Shown here: piece by piece, positions 36,000 to 46,962 of the stretch | Position numbering within the stretch: position 1 is the stretch's first letter | How the letters are laid out: each line of letters starts with the position of its first letter | NCBI GenBank assembly: GCA_001606155.1 | Contig: LODT01000051.1 | Span: forward strand, 868,001 to 932,000 | DNA from: Tieghemostelium lacteum | Lineage: Eukaryota; Evosea; Eumycetozoa; Dictyosteliales; Raperosteliaceae | DNA length: 64,000 bases | Direction of reading: 5' to 3' | Made by a program: the position numbers and the translations under genes | Notes under the pieces: generated by a model | What the model was told of the DNA's origin: nothing | The model's input: only the letters and a program-made list of their open reading frames with translations | Database searches by the model: none

Positions 36000-36154
36000 A
36001 TTAAATCTAACTTATATATATATAAGTTAGATTACAACTATCTATTATTTTTATGAGATAATCAACAATAATGAAAATGAATTAGTTTTTTTTTTTTTTT
36101 TTAATTTATTTTACAAATTTCAAACTTGTAAAACTGATAAATTTATCAGGTTGG

Positions 36155-38056
36155 ATGAACATTCACCAAACACTTCCAATCTATGAAAACAAAAAAGATA
36201 TTTTATATTTACTAGAGAAATATAGTACATTGATTATTATTGGTACTACAGGATGTGGTAAAACAACTCAGATTCCAAAATATCTTTGGGAGTCTGGTTG
36301 GGCAGATGGGGGAAGACAAATAGTTTGTACACAACCAAGGAGAATATCAACAGTATCTGTTGCTACTAGAGTAGCTGATGAGATGAACCAAAGTGTTGGT
36401 AAAACAGTTGGATACTCAGTGAGATTTGATGAGCAGATAGATGACAATCTTACAAGAATAAAGTATACAACTGATGGTATGTTACTAAGAGAAATGATGC
36501 TAGATCCTTTATTATTAAGATACTCTGTGATTATGGTTGATGAAGCTCATGAAAGATCACTAAACACTGATATGCTTTTTGGCCTACTAAAGAAAATTCA
36601 AAAAGCAAGATTTTTAAAAAAGTCAGAAAATAGTAGAATTGATGAACTTAAACTCATTATATCATCAGCAACACTTCAAGTTGAACAGTTACAAAAGTAT
36701 TTTCAGAATAGTTATATACTGACTATTGGAAAAGGTCAGAGAATATATCCAGTGGATATCATGTATCTTGAGGAACCTTGTATAAACTACCTGGATAAAT
36801 GTTATCATACTGTAATTGATATTCAAAATTCTCAGCCACCAGGTGATATCCTAGTATTTTTAACTGGAAAAGAAGAGATTGATACTCTAATTGAGAGACT
36901 AGACAATTTCTTTAGTACACAAAAATCAAAAATCTCGGTAGTTTTACTGGCATTATACAGTCAAATGTCTATGGAGAAGCAGTTAAAGGTATTCCAACAA
37001 ACTAATCCTAGTATGACTAGAAAAGTTATAGTTTCAACAAATGTAGCTGAGACATCATTGACAATTGATGGTATAGTCTATGTGGTAGATTGTGGGTTTA
37101 TAAAGATAAAAAGTTATTCACCATTAGAGGCTATGGAATCTCTGGTTGTAGTGCCTGTAAGTCAGTCATCTGCTAATCAGAGGTCTGGTAGAGCTGGTAG
37201 AAATCGACCTGGTAAATGTTATCGTCTCTATACTGAAGATTCGTTTAGTAAACTTGACCATAATCTGATACCTGAAATCTCAAGATCCAATCTAACCCCA
37301 CTGATTTTGCAGTTGAAAAACATGGGAATTGATAATATTTTGAATTTTGATTTTCTTACGTTACCACCTACGAATAATCTAGCAAGTGCACTAGAGACTT
37401 TATATAAACTAGGTGCAATTGATGACAATGGAAAACTAACTGAAACTGGTGGAATATTATCAGAGTTTCCATTAGACCCACAATTATCTAAAGTTCTATT
37501 AACATCACAGAGATTTCATTGTACTTTTGAGTGTTTGATTATAGTTTCCATGTTATCACTACAAAGTAATTTGTATGACATTCAATCTCATTCTCATCGA
37601 AAAGATGTATTAATAAGACAAGGTGATCATTTAACACTTTTAAATATATTTCAACAGTTTCAGCAAAGTAACTATTCCAAATCATGGTGTAAATCACGAC
37701 AAATCAATTACAAGTCCATGACAATGGCATTAAAAATCAAAAATCAGTTACAAGCCTATCTCAAAAAGTTCTCAATACCCATTCAATCTATACAGGATAC
37801 TGATGAGAAAGATCTCACTATTCCAATTCGAAAATGTATAGTAGCAGGTTTCTTTAATAACATTGTTAGATTACAATCTGATGGTACATATAAGTCCATT
37901 GGTAATCCTCTACTTGACAATTTATACATTCATCCAATATCTGTATTATCGTTACAAAATTCATCACCATTTTTACTGTACAATGAAATATTATACACTA
38001 CAAAGAGATTTATAAAAGATCTCATTGTAATCGAACCAGAGTGGCTAATAAAATAA
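36155..38056 (+). CDS. dhx35: DEAH-box RNA helicase, DHX35-like
   Basis: ATP-dependent RNA helicase of the DEAH/RHA group, single exon, 633 residues. Motif I is GTTGCGKTTQ near 32, Ia TQPRR, II DEAH near 128, III SAT, IV LVFLTG, V TNVAETSLTIDGI and VI QRSGRAGRNRPG, followed by winged-helix, ratchet-like and OB-type regions. LPIYENKKDILYLLEKY before motif I and LLKKIQKAR after motif II resemble human DHX35 (about 700 residues) more than DHX15, DHX33 or Prp22. The N-terminus is about 40-50 residues shorter than DHX35 and the C-terminus is also shorter; an upstream exon ending at the AG before GTTGGATG is possible but I could not find it. Probable spliceosome-associated role by homology. Confidence 0.85.
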   Translation: MNIHQTLPIYENKKDILYLLEKYSTLIIIGTTGCGKTTQIPKYLWESGWADGGRQIVCTQPRRISTVSVATRVADEMNQSVGKTVGYSVRFDEQIDDNLTRIKYTTDGMLLREMMLDPLLLRYSVIMVDEAHERSLNTDMLFGLLKKIQKARFLKKSENSRIDELKLIISSATLQVEQLQKYFQNSYILTIGKGQRIYPVDIMYLEEPCINYLDKCYHTVIDIQNSQPPGDILVFLTGKEEIDTLIERLDNFFSTQKSKISVVLLALYSQMSMEKQLKVFQQTNPSMTRKVIVSTNVAETSLTIDGIVYVVDCGFIKIKSYSPLEAMESLVVVPVSQSSANQRSGRAGRNRPGKCYRLYTEDSFSKLDHNLIPEISRSNLTPLILQLKNMGIDNILNFDFLTLPPTNNLASALETLYKLGAIDDNGKLTETGGILSEFPLDPQLSKVLLTSQRFHCTFECLIIVSMLSLQSNLYDIQSHSHRKDVLIRQGDHLTLLNIFQQFQQSNYSKSWCKSRQINYKSMTMALKIKNQLQAYLKKFSIPIQSIQDTDEKDLTIPIRKCIVAGFFNNIVRLQSDGTYKSIGNPLLDNLYIHPISVLSLQNSSPFLLYNEILYTTKRFIKDLIVIEPEWLIK

Positions 38057-38161
38057 GATATTTTAGAGTGTTTTGGAATTTCTATTTACAAATATGGATA
38101 TCACAATTGTGGTTGTTATTTTTTTTTTTTAAATAATTTATTTGGGTATCCTTTTAATGGT

Positions 38162-40343
38162 TTAAAGAGACGATAGTTTATCATTATTTTCAGTGTAGAA
38201 AAATAACCATATAATTATGGAAATAATGGTAATGATACATATATAAATAAAGGCAATTAGTGATAAACAGATATTTGATTTTTTGGTGCTATTAATAGTG
38301 AATGCTTGTTTGATTGTTGCTGATTTGCTTGGTGAATGTTGTTGTAGTTGTTGTTGTTGTGTTTGGTTTTGTAAAAGTTGTTGTTGTTGTTGTTGTTGTG
38401 ATTTTTGATATAATGAATGTTCATTGGAATTCGATTTTATTAGTGGTTTATATGGTGTATCAGTATCATGTGTAAATATATTATTATTGTGGATATTATT
38501 GTTACTATTGTTTATGGTACTGTTTTGAATGCTATTTAAATTTTTCTTATTTGAATTATATAAAGTGTTATTGATGATATTATCAATCTCTGCAGAGTGA
38601 TTGGAAAATGCAAATGAATGTTTGACTGGTATCGATGATATTGATGCTGTTTTTATAGTAGAAGAAGTTGCAATGTGTTGAAGACCAATTGGTTCACTAA
38701 CCGAATTGATGTCATTATAATTATTTGTACTACTATTGATATCACGTAAAAAGTTATCTTGTGCTATTAGTTGGTCCCTTTGAATTTGTTCTTGTTGAGA
38801 AACAATAGAACTTAAATAGGATTTGTTGGGTTGAGGTCCACTATTAGTGTGGTTTTGAGAGCTATTTGATATAGGTTTGGAGATTGTGGAACTGTGATTA
38901 CTACCATTACTACCATTACTCTGTAGAGAGGTGTTTGAAGTTCCAATTATTTTTGTAAGAGGGCTACTGACTACAGTAGTTCTCTGATGTGATGTATTTA
39001 AAATGGATAGATTACTAGTTTCATAACTATTTACATTGGACATTTGAAATTGAACTGTGTTGGATGAGGTATTGGATGTTGAGCTATTGGAAGGTGAGGT
39101 ATGGAATGAAATTACAGAGTTCTGTGGTGTCTTTATAACTGAATTTATATTTGGATGTTGATTTTGTGGTGTACTTGGAGATTGATGAGGTGGATTATAG
39201 ATAACACTGTTGGTACCAACAACTGTTGAAGTAGTACTATTGTTAAAATCTACAACTGATGCTGTTGAATGTAATAATGAATCTGATAAGATACCAGAGA
39301 ATTGTTCACCAGATGTTTCTTTTTCTACCTCCAATTCTGTATTTGCTCTAGCAATTTCCTCAACTGAAAATTCTTTTTTTCTCTTTAGTCTTCTCTTTGC
39401 AATATTTTTATCAATAATCTAGATGATGTTATAATTAAATTAGTTATTCGTTGTTATAGTTGAAAGAATGAGGTAATTAATTGAAACAAATTAATATTAA
39501 AAATGAGAATATAAAAATTATTTAATTAATTGATTAAGGATTTAAATTATAATATTTGCTTGTTTTAAACTAAACTAAAATATCACAATAATTGTCACTT
39601 ATCCTCCCACCCCCTATTCCATTACTATAATCACTTGATTTTTTTTTTTTGTTTTGTTTTGTTTTAAAATCAACTACAAACAACTTTCACACACCCCCAC
39701 GCACACACAGATAATAAAAACGATAATACAATAACACAAATATCTTCTATAAAATTTGAATTTTAGCAATATTACTATATTCACACACTTACAACACTGG
39801 GTGTTACACTGGGGTGTAGTGGAATCGATGTGGTTGTTTGAGCGTGAGAGTGAAAAGTATGCTTTATGGGGGGGATTTGTTGTTTAAAGTAAAGATTGAT
39901 TTTTAAGGTTGTTTGATGTATTGTATATACAGTGCTGCTGCTGTTGCTGCTGCTGATGCTATTTAAATACCTACTTCAACTAAACAATATAAGCAATTTA
40001 CTACCCTAACTGGATTCTTATTTTCAAATAAATCTAGTGTCTGAAACACAATTGGTACCTCAAGATTATGACATTGAGATATGAAAGCATTGATATTTTC
40101 AATTCTTTGATAAAAGAATTTACCATTTTTTGGTTGAATAATCTTTTCAATTGATTGAGGTTGATAGATATTCATTAATTTACATAAAATCACACCATCA
40201 CCAATTAGTTCTAATAGATCATCACACTGTGTATCAATAGATTCTTCATTGATATTAAAATATTCTTTAATCCATTCCAGTAGTTTTGTCTTTCTTTCAA
40301 GATATAACCTTGTTAATTTATCTTTTCTTCTATCTGTAAACAT
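38162..40343 (-). CDS. Calponin-homology protein with predicted C-terminal membrane anchor
   Basis: Exon 1 (39975-40343) encodes a calponin-homology actin-binding domain (LLEWIKEYFNI, LIGDGVILCKLMN, FISQCHNLEVP, VVNCLYCLVE). Exon 2 (38162-39418) has no ATG at its beginning but an acceptor (ATCATCTAG), and its phase fits a GTAGGT donor after CLVE, so I join them across a 556-bp intron (39419-39974). The product has 541 residues: CH domain, a basic stretch (NIAKRRLKRKKEF), a long Ser/Thr/Asn and Gln-rich region, and a C-terminal hydrophobic helix (ICLSLIAFIYICIITIISII) as in tail-anchored proteins. CH domain plus membrane tail recalls calmin or nesprins, which link actin to membranes. The long intron contains T runs, CA repeats and a GCT/GTT repeat, so two separate genes remain possible. 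Confidence 0.55.
39419..39974 (-). other. Long putative intron with simple repeats
   Basis: This 556-bp stretch lies between the CH-domain exon and the downstream exon. It has a T run at 39639-39648, a CA-rich patch (39690-39710) and a GCTGCTGTTGCTGCTG repeat near 39935-39955. By length it looks as much like a promoter as an intron; RNA data would decide. Confidence 0.4.
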
Positions 40344-40862
40344 TATTATTATAGTTTATTCACTATCTATCTGTCTATCTACTATACTACTCTCTTTTTA
40401 TTTCTATTTATAATATAAAATAAAACTAAAAGGGTGAGAAGTTATTCTTTGATTTTAATTTCAACAAAAAATATCTATATACTTTTAGAATTGTGATTTA
40501 TCAAATTTGTCTAATCACAACTAAATATACTGTCAACTTTAAAAAAAAATGTAAAAATTTGTAAAAAATGCTTTTTAAAAAATAATTTGGAGGGAAGATC
40601 AATATCTCTTAATTTCTATTTGATAATCTATTTAAATGGTAAATGTGTAATTTAGAATTGTTTTTTTTTTTTATTGAAAATTGTTTCTTTCCATTTTCAT
40701 CATTGTATGTTGTTTATATACTTTTTTTTTTTTATCGTATTCCAGTTTGTGATATTATATTATTTCTGATGATGATATATATTCTACTACTAGATTTGGT
40801 AAGAGTCTTTTTTTTTTTGTTTTTTTTTTTTATGTTAATTGAATTAAATTTTTGATTCATTA
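40344..40862. other. Intergenic with T runs, no gene
   Basis: About 520 bp between the patB stop and the ATG of the CH-domain gene. It has many T runs (40662-40672, 40721-40732, 40809-40832). Short frames here are T-run artefacts. Confidence 0.4.
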
Positions 40863-43800
40863 TTATTCATGTTTAGTATTCTCGGGTATCTTTGGAGAAT
40901 TTGTACTTGTAGTATTACTGTTATTATTTGTAGTAGGAGTACGATGTGAACTCTCAATAGGTACCATTTCTTTTTCCTTTATTATAGTAGCATCATATTG
41001 AGCTTTAGAGGCAGCTTTTCTCTTTTGAATACGTTGATCGTATTTCTCTTGACCATAGAACATCTTGTACATTTTATCAAGTGCATCTGGGTTGATAAAG
41101 ACTATCTTGTGACCAAAGAATTTGGTGATTGCCAATTTGATAAAGTCCATTGGAATGTACCATAGAATACACCATATCCAGGTGGTTACTGCCCAACCCC
41201 ATCCGCAACCTTGCATAGAGGTTCTGTTGTCATCGTGTGGGTATCCTCTTAGACCGTAGACACCAATAAAGGTGGCAACGACTTGTGACATTACAAAAGC
41301 AAAGATTACCAAGAATCCTGGTCTTTCAAAATAAGAGAAACCTTGCGAACGACTGACAAAGATTGTAGCTAGACCAGAAATGGAAACTTGTAAGTAGATA
41401 AGACCTCTAATTTCATTGTCATTTAGGAAACGCAAGTTCAAATGGTCTTGGAACCATGTGGTATCATGAACAATTGCAAAGTAGACTATAGTAGATGCAA
41501 CTAGATATCCACCATAACAAATAGCCATAGTAAATACTTCTTTAAGATCCCATCTATCTGGTTCATTTCTTGGTTTGACACGATCTTTAGAGATTGTTAA
41601 CATGGTACCATCATTAAGAATAGCAATGATAACGGTTGCAATAGTTGGGAACATGAAATTCCAAGCTACAGTTAGAATACCAAATGTAGTACAAATACGA
41701 ACAGTTGCAGAGACAGAATAGATTACGTAGTTTCTCATTCTTTGGAAGATCTTTCTACTGGTGATGATAGCATCAATAATAACAGATAAACCTGAACTTG
41801 TCAAAACGATATCAGAGACTGAACGAGCAGCATCAGTTGCACCAGCGACTGCAACACCAATTTGAGCTTTCTTTAGAGCTGGTGCATCATTAACACCATC
41901 ACCAGTCATACCTACAACATGTTTTCTCTTTTGGAGTTCATCGACTACTTTGTATTTATGTTCTGGCCACATTTCAGCAAAACCATCAGCCATCTCGATA
42001 ACTTCACCTTCGGACATTCCCAAATCATTATGTTCGAGATATGGAATAGTAAAGAGATTTCCACCCATACCCAAACGTCTAGCAGTTTCCTTAGCAATAG
42101 CTAATTGATCACCAGTAATCATTTTAACACTTACACCCATATCCAAAGCACGTTTGATGGTTTCTTCGGTATCATGTCTGGGTGGATCAAAAAGTGGAAT
42201 TAAACCCAAAAATTTCCATTGATCAAAGTTTGGAGCATTGTAGGATACTGAGACACCTAATGCTCTGTAACCTCTATCAGCAAGATTATCAATTTCCTTA
42301 GAGACAGCATCATTGATTTGAGGTTTGTTATAAGCTTCATTGAGCATAATTTGAGGAGCACCTTTAGCAGCTTTGTAGACTTTACCATTTGGACCTTGAA
42401 CAAGACCCATAGCTTTCTTATCAGTAGGATTGAAAGGGAAATGTTTAGTAACTTTGTTATTGGCATAGTCAGCATTTGGATAGGTTTCTTTACAATAGTT
42501 TGTAATTGCTTTATCTATTGCATCCATGTCTTCACCTTCTGAGCAACCGAGGAAAGATATAAACATTACTTCTTCTGCAGTGGATCCGTCGAAGGTTATA
42601 GGAGTATCAACTGTGAGGACATTGAGAGTGAGAGTACCGGTTTTATCGGAACATAAGATATCCATACCAGCAAGTTCTTCAATACAAGCTAAACGACTTA
42701 CAATAGCTTGTTTCTTTGAGAGTTGAGTAGCACCAATAGCCATAGTTACTGAGAGCACTGTTGGCATTGCGATTGGAATACCTCCGACTAAAAGAACTAA
42801 TGCATTGTTGAGTGGAGTACATTTACCATCACCTACACCATGACAGTATCCGTCATAGGCTAAGAAGACTACAAGAAGCTCAACTAGTACCCAAATGGCA
42901 ATAAAGCAGATACAAAACAGACCAATGTTACGCAAGATGATTTGTAAGTGACCATGACCTTCTGTGGTTGCAACCAAGTTTGCAGCTCTACCAAAGAATG
43001 TATTTACACCAGTTTTAGTAACAACAGCTTTAGCTTCACCTTGTTTCATTGAGGATCCTGAATAGACTTCATCACCTTCAACTTTACTAATAGGCATAGA
43101 TTCACCAGTCAAAGATGACTGATCAACCTTTACCTGTTCACATTCTATCAACCTACAATCAGCAGGAATAATAGCACCAATCTTCAACATTACCACATCT
43201 CCAGGAACTAAATCCGGAGAGGGTACCATCTCCCATTGACCATCTCTCATACATCTAATATTAGATACCAATGAGTTCTTTAGAGCCTCAACAGCATTAC
43301 CAGCAGTGTGTTCTTCAATGAAACCAATAGTAGCATTCAAAAGTAACAATGCACAAATCAATATAAAATCTACCCAATCTAGTAAACCTATAGAGACAAT
43401 TGCTGCAATTTCCATAGTCCATGACAAAGGATTCCACATAAAATATAAAAATTCCAAAATTGGATATCTCTTTACTTCTGGTAATTTATTTGGACCATAA
43501 GTTTCAGTTCTATATATTCACAGTAAAAATAGTAAGTATATTAGATAATATTTTTATATTATTATATATATATATATAAAACAAACCTTTGTTGAACTTC
43601 AGCTTTAGTTAAACCATTAGCAGTACAACCTAGTTCTTGTAAAACTTCATCGATTGGTTTTTTACCTTCTTTTGCTTCAATTTTTTCTTTAACTAGAGTT
43701 CTTCTGTAGTTGTGATCTCTAATTGTTTGATTTCTCTTTCTGATATTTTCAGGATTTTCAAAGAGTTCACTATGAAGTCTTGGCATCCAAGTACCTCTGT

Positions 43801-44176
43801 AGTCATAAGGTTTTTCGTTTGTAATCTGAATCTCTTTAGGACCTGGTTCGTCAGTTTCCTTTGCACTAGAAAAACCAGCAAAAGTTTTTGTAGAGGATGC
43901 AACTTCGTTCATATTCAAATTTGGAATATTCAACATTGATCCACCTCTTCTAACAATCTTTTCAGATTGGTTACCTTCTACCTGGTTATTATTATTATTA
44001 TTATTAGAGTTTAAATTTGGACTACTAATTAAATCGGCTTTTCTAGTTGCTTTTTCAGATTGTGTACCAGTTGGGACATTTATAACTGAATCCTCTGGTA
44101 TTCTAATATTATTATTGCTATTATCGAGTTTGTCACTCTTGTTGACATCTTCATCAGGATTATTATTGGAATCCAT
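40863..44176 (-). CDS. patB: Plasma-membrane type P-type H+-ATPase
   Basis: Proton pump of the P3A class (ATP hydrolysis drives H+ out of the cytosol). Exon 1 is 43587-44176, the intron 43510-43586 (donor GTTTGT, acceptor ATATATAG) and exon 2 40863-43509; phase 2 matches (AG plus A, Arg), giving 1078 residues, about the size of the D. discoideum PatB pump. After a long Asn/Asp-rich N-terminus come the actuator motif LTGES, the phosphorylation site DKTGTLT (Asp near 485), GDGVNDAP in the hinge and about ten membrane helices. MITGDQ and the KGAPQ nucleotide-site motif are present. The C-terminus is a short basic and Ser/Thr/Asn tail that could serve as a regulatory domain. In D. discoideum the related gene responds to acid stress; this is knowledge, not seen here. 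Confidence 0.95.
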
Positions 44177-45726
44177 TTTTTTTCGAAATTATCTAAAAAT
44201 GGTAAATATAATTAAAAATTTTTTTGGTAAATTCAAAAAAAATCCAATTGAAAAAAGTAGTAAAGAAAAAGGTATTAATTAAACAATGCTTCAATTGATA
44301 TATTTAAATAATTGAATGTATTATATAAAACAATGAAAATAAAAAACAATGACTACACTAATGTTACATAAAGCAAAATAATAAAACTATCTTATTTCAA
44401 AAATTATTTTGAAAATAAAAATAAACACACAAATACATTGTCAAAAATAATTGTAATCTAATCTAATTCATAAATTCTTCATGGTTGTTAATTGAGATAA
44501 ATAAAAATAAAACACACACTATAAAAAAATATGAAAAAAAAAAAAAAAGATATTTTGAAAATAGGAGACATCGGAAGACATTAGGAAACGACATTATATA
44601 AACAATATTTTTAAATGATGATACAAATAAGGGTTAATAAAATGATTACATTAGAGATAACACATACTTTTTTTATTATTATTATAAGGCGTTCTTAAAA
44701 GAAAAAGGGTAAAAAATTATAGTAATTTTATATTTTTTTTGTAAATGTATTTTATATTAATTGTTTTTTTCTTTTTTTTTTTTCTATTTCTCTATTTCTC
44801 TGATTAATTTAAAGTTATCTGAAAAGGACCTCCCTAGAGATAATTGGACAAATTAGTTTTTAAATTATTTATCCAGTAGGAAAAACCTTTTTGCAATTGT
44901 ATAATTGTTGATTTGTGCTGAATGATAAGTGATTGAGTTAATAAAATATCGGTGATCAATATATTTATAAATCCACAAAAACACACAAAACAAAATTTAA
45001 AAATAAAAGTATGAATGTCTGAATGTAAAAACAAACTAGTTCAAAAAACAATAAAGTGATAGTGGTTAACGGAAATAACTATATCACACATCAATAAACT
45101 ATAAGTTAAATAATATAAGAATGAACGGAAAATAAAAAATTCTATTTTATAGTATTTTTTTTCGAATTTTACTGATTTATGACGCTGAAAGTCCCTCCTT
45201 CCAAATGGAGCTCCTCAGCAAAGATTGCTATTCTTTTTTAAAAATGAAATTTTTTTTAGATTTTTTTGGCGTCAATTCTTCGTTAACACTGTAGTCAGAA
45301 TATGTCATCTAGCTTATTGTTTCCTTTATAAATACCTTTAAGATCCCAATGTTATCAGTGATAACACCATTCTAGAACTCATTGATAACTCTTATACTAC
45401 CAACATTTTAAAATAACTGAGACTAACTTTATGGTGATCAACACAAACTAAAATAACTCAATAGTGTTTATTCATTCATATGCAAACTTTCTGACATCAT
45501 TCCCTTAAATGTATTAATAATAGAACTCAAAGAATTGTAATCGGGACCTTTCATTGCTCTCTGAAATATTATGATTAAAATATCAAAATACCTTTTCAAT
45601 TTTTCAGTTTAATTTACTTGAAAGTCTCTTTTTATGTAAATTTATTTGAAAAAAATTTATAAATAAATTAACTAGTCAGACCACACTCAATATTGTTCAA
45701 GTTAATTAATCGACCCACCAAAACTC
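44177..45726. other. Long gene-poor region upstream of the proton pump gene
   Basis: About 1.55 kb, the longest gap in the window. Most is AT-rich with no frame. A less AT-rich stretch at 45175-45370 (around CTCCTTCCAAATGGAGCTCC) and the orphan exon-like fragment at 45468-45560 stand out. The left part is the likely patB promoter. No tRNA or recognisable structured RNA was found. Confidence 0.4.
45468..45560 (-). pseudogene. Orphan last-exon-like fragment
   Basis: After an acceptor-like TATTTCAG the minus strand stays open for 30 codons with coding-like composition (AMKGPDYNSLSSIINTFKGM, then MSESLHMNE) to a stop. No donor exon was found in the 165 bp up to the sen2 stop. It shares the IIN-[A/T]-F core with the fragment at 32961-33034. 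It may be the end of a small unrecognised gene or a relic. Confidence 0.3.
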
Positions 45727-46879
45727 TTATTGTCTTGTTCTATTGGGAACCCATCTATTTAGTGAGAAAGAATTTATAATATATCGAGGTAAATTTTCAA
45801 TTTTATAAGAATCCTCACAACTTGAGGAAAAGGGTGAAATAACATTGCAAATAATTATACCCTATTTTAAAATATAAAAAATCAGTTAATACTAAATATT
45901 GGTTTTTCAAAATTGTGTTTTTATATTTTTAACTCGATTAACCTACTTTTGCAACAGATTCTGATACTCTATTTAGTGCTACAATTTCTTCCCAAGTTGA
46001 TAATTTTCTAGAATTTTTCATTAAAGTGTATTTATTATCATCTTCATTATTATTTTCATTTGTATAATATTTTTGAACTACAACACCATATTGAGCATGA
46101 ATTAAATCAGGTTTCAATTTATACAAAACCAAATCACAACCATATTTAAGGCCTGACCTAGGTATCCAACCTATAGATCTAAAATAACTATACACTATAA
46201 AATTCTCTACAAAATTATATTCAGATTTTACAAATTCATACCAACACTCTTGAATTGACATTCTATAGAGCGTAGTTTTCTCCTCTTTTTCGCTATTATT
46301 TGTACATATATTATTGTTATCATCTTTCAATTCATCAATATTTGGTTCTCTTAATACTGTTAAACAACCTAATGAATAACATAAAAAGAAAGCTTCTGAT
46401 AAACTTAATTGAAGATATTCAATAGGTTCGTTTATATCTTCAATTGTACTATTGCTATTATTATTTTCTTTAATTTCTTTAATATTTGATATATCTATAT
46501 ATTCGGGTTTAATCTGAGTAGTGTCGTTTACTTTTGGTATTTTTAATCTTTCATTTGTCAATTTAACTTTTGTTGTGCTAGTTGTTGATTTCGTGGGTGT
46601 GTCAGTTGTAGTTGGTATTGATGTATTATCTTTTGGTCTTTTTTTAATATTCTTTTTTGAATGAAAAGCAGTAAATTCATTACTATTACTATTGTTATTC
46701 AATAGTTTATCAAAGAATAAGGTACTTCTTGATAGATTTCCTTTACCAAAACAACCATGTTTATATAGATCTACTCCCTCATCATATTCTAATATCTGAA
46801 CTGCATAACCAATAAATAATCCAAAATAATGTTTTATATTTGATGTTGTGGGGAATTGCTCAATTGTTCCAGTCGTCAT
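45727..46879 (-). CDS. tsen2: tRNA-splicing endonuclease subunit Sen2
   Basis: Catalytic subunit that cleaves the 5' splice site of pre-tRNA introns. Exon 1 is 45947-46879, the intron 45862-45946 (85 bp, donor GTAGGT, acceptor AAAATAG, phase 0) and exon 2 45727-45861; 355 residues. Exon 2 is short but restores the family C-terminus (NSFSLNRWVPNRTR beside the human EVILSRWVSSRER). The nuclease core is FRSIGWIPRSGLKYGCDLV. The family's catalytic triad is complete: Tyr near 253 (LVLYK), His near 261 (IHAQY) and Lys near 311 (SESVAK), split from what follows by the intron. The N-terminal half has an Asn/Thr/Lys-rich insert typical of this organism. Confidence 0.9.
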
Positions 46880-46962
46880 TTTTTATCTGATCAAAACTCA
46901 AAATGAAAAAAAGAAATAAAATATTTGGAATTAATAAATTGGGAGATTGGGTAGAAATTATT

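Noticed and set aside
44834-45034. Short minus-strand frame in the patB upstream region
   Set aside because: The composition is that of AT-rich noncoding DNA, with no splice context and no similarity that I recognise.
45121-45300. Possible repeat shared with 51330-51390 (TTTATAGTATTT and CTGATTTATG words)
   Set aside because: The shared words are short, in mixed orientation and within A/T runs; there are no terminal repeats or target duplications, so I do not call a mobile element.
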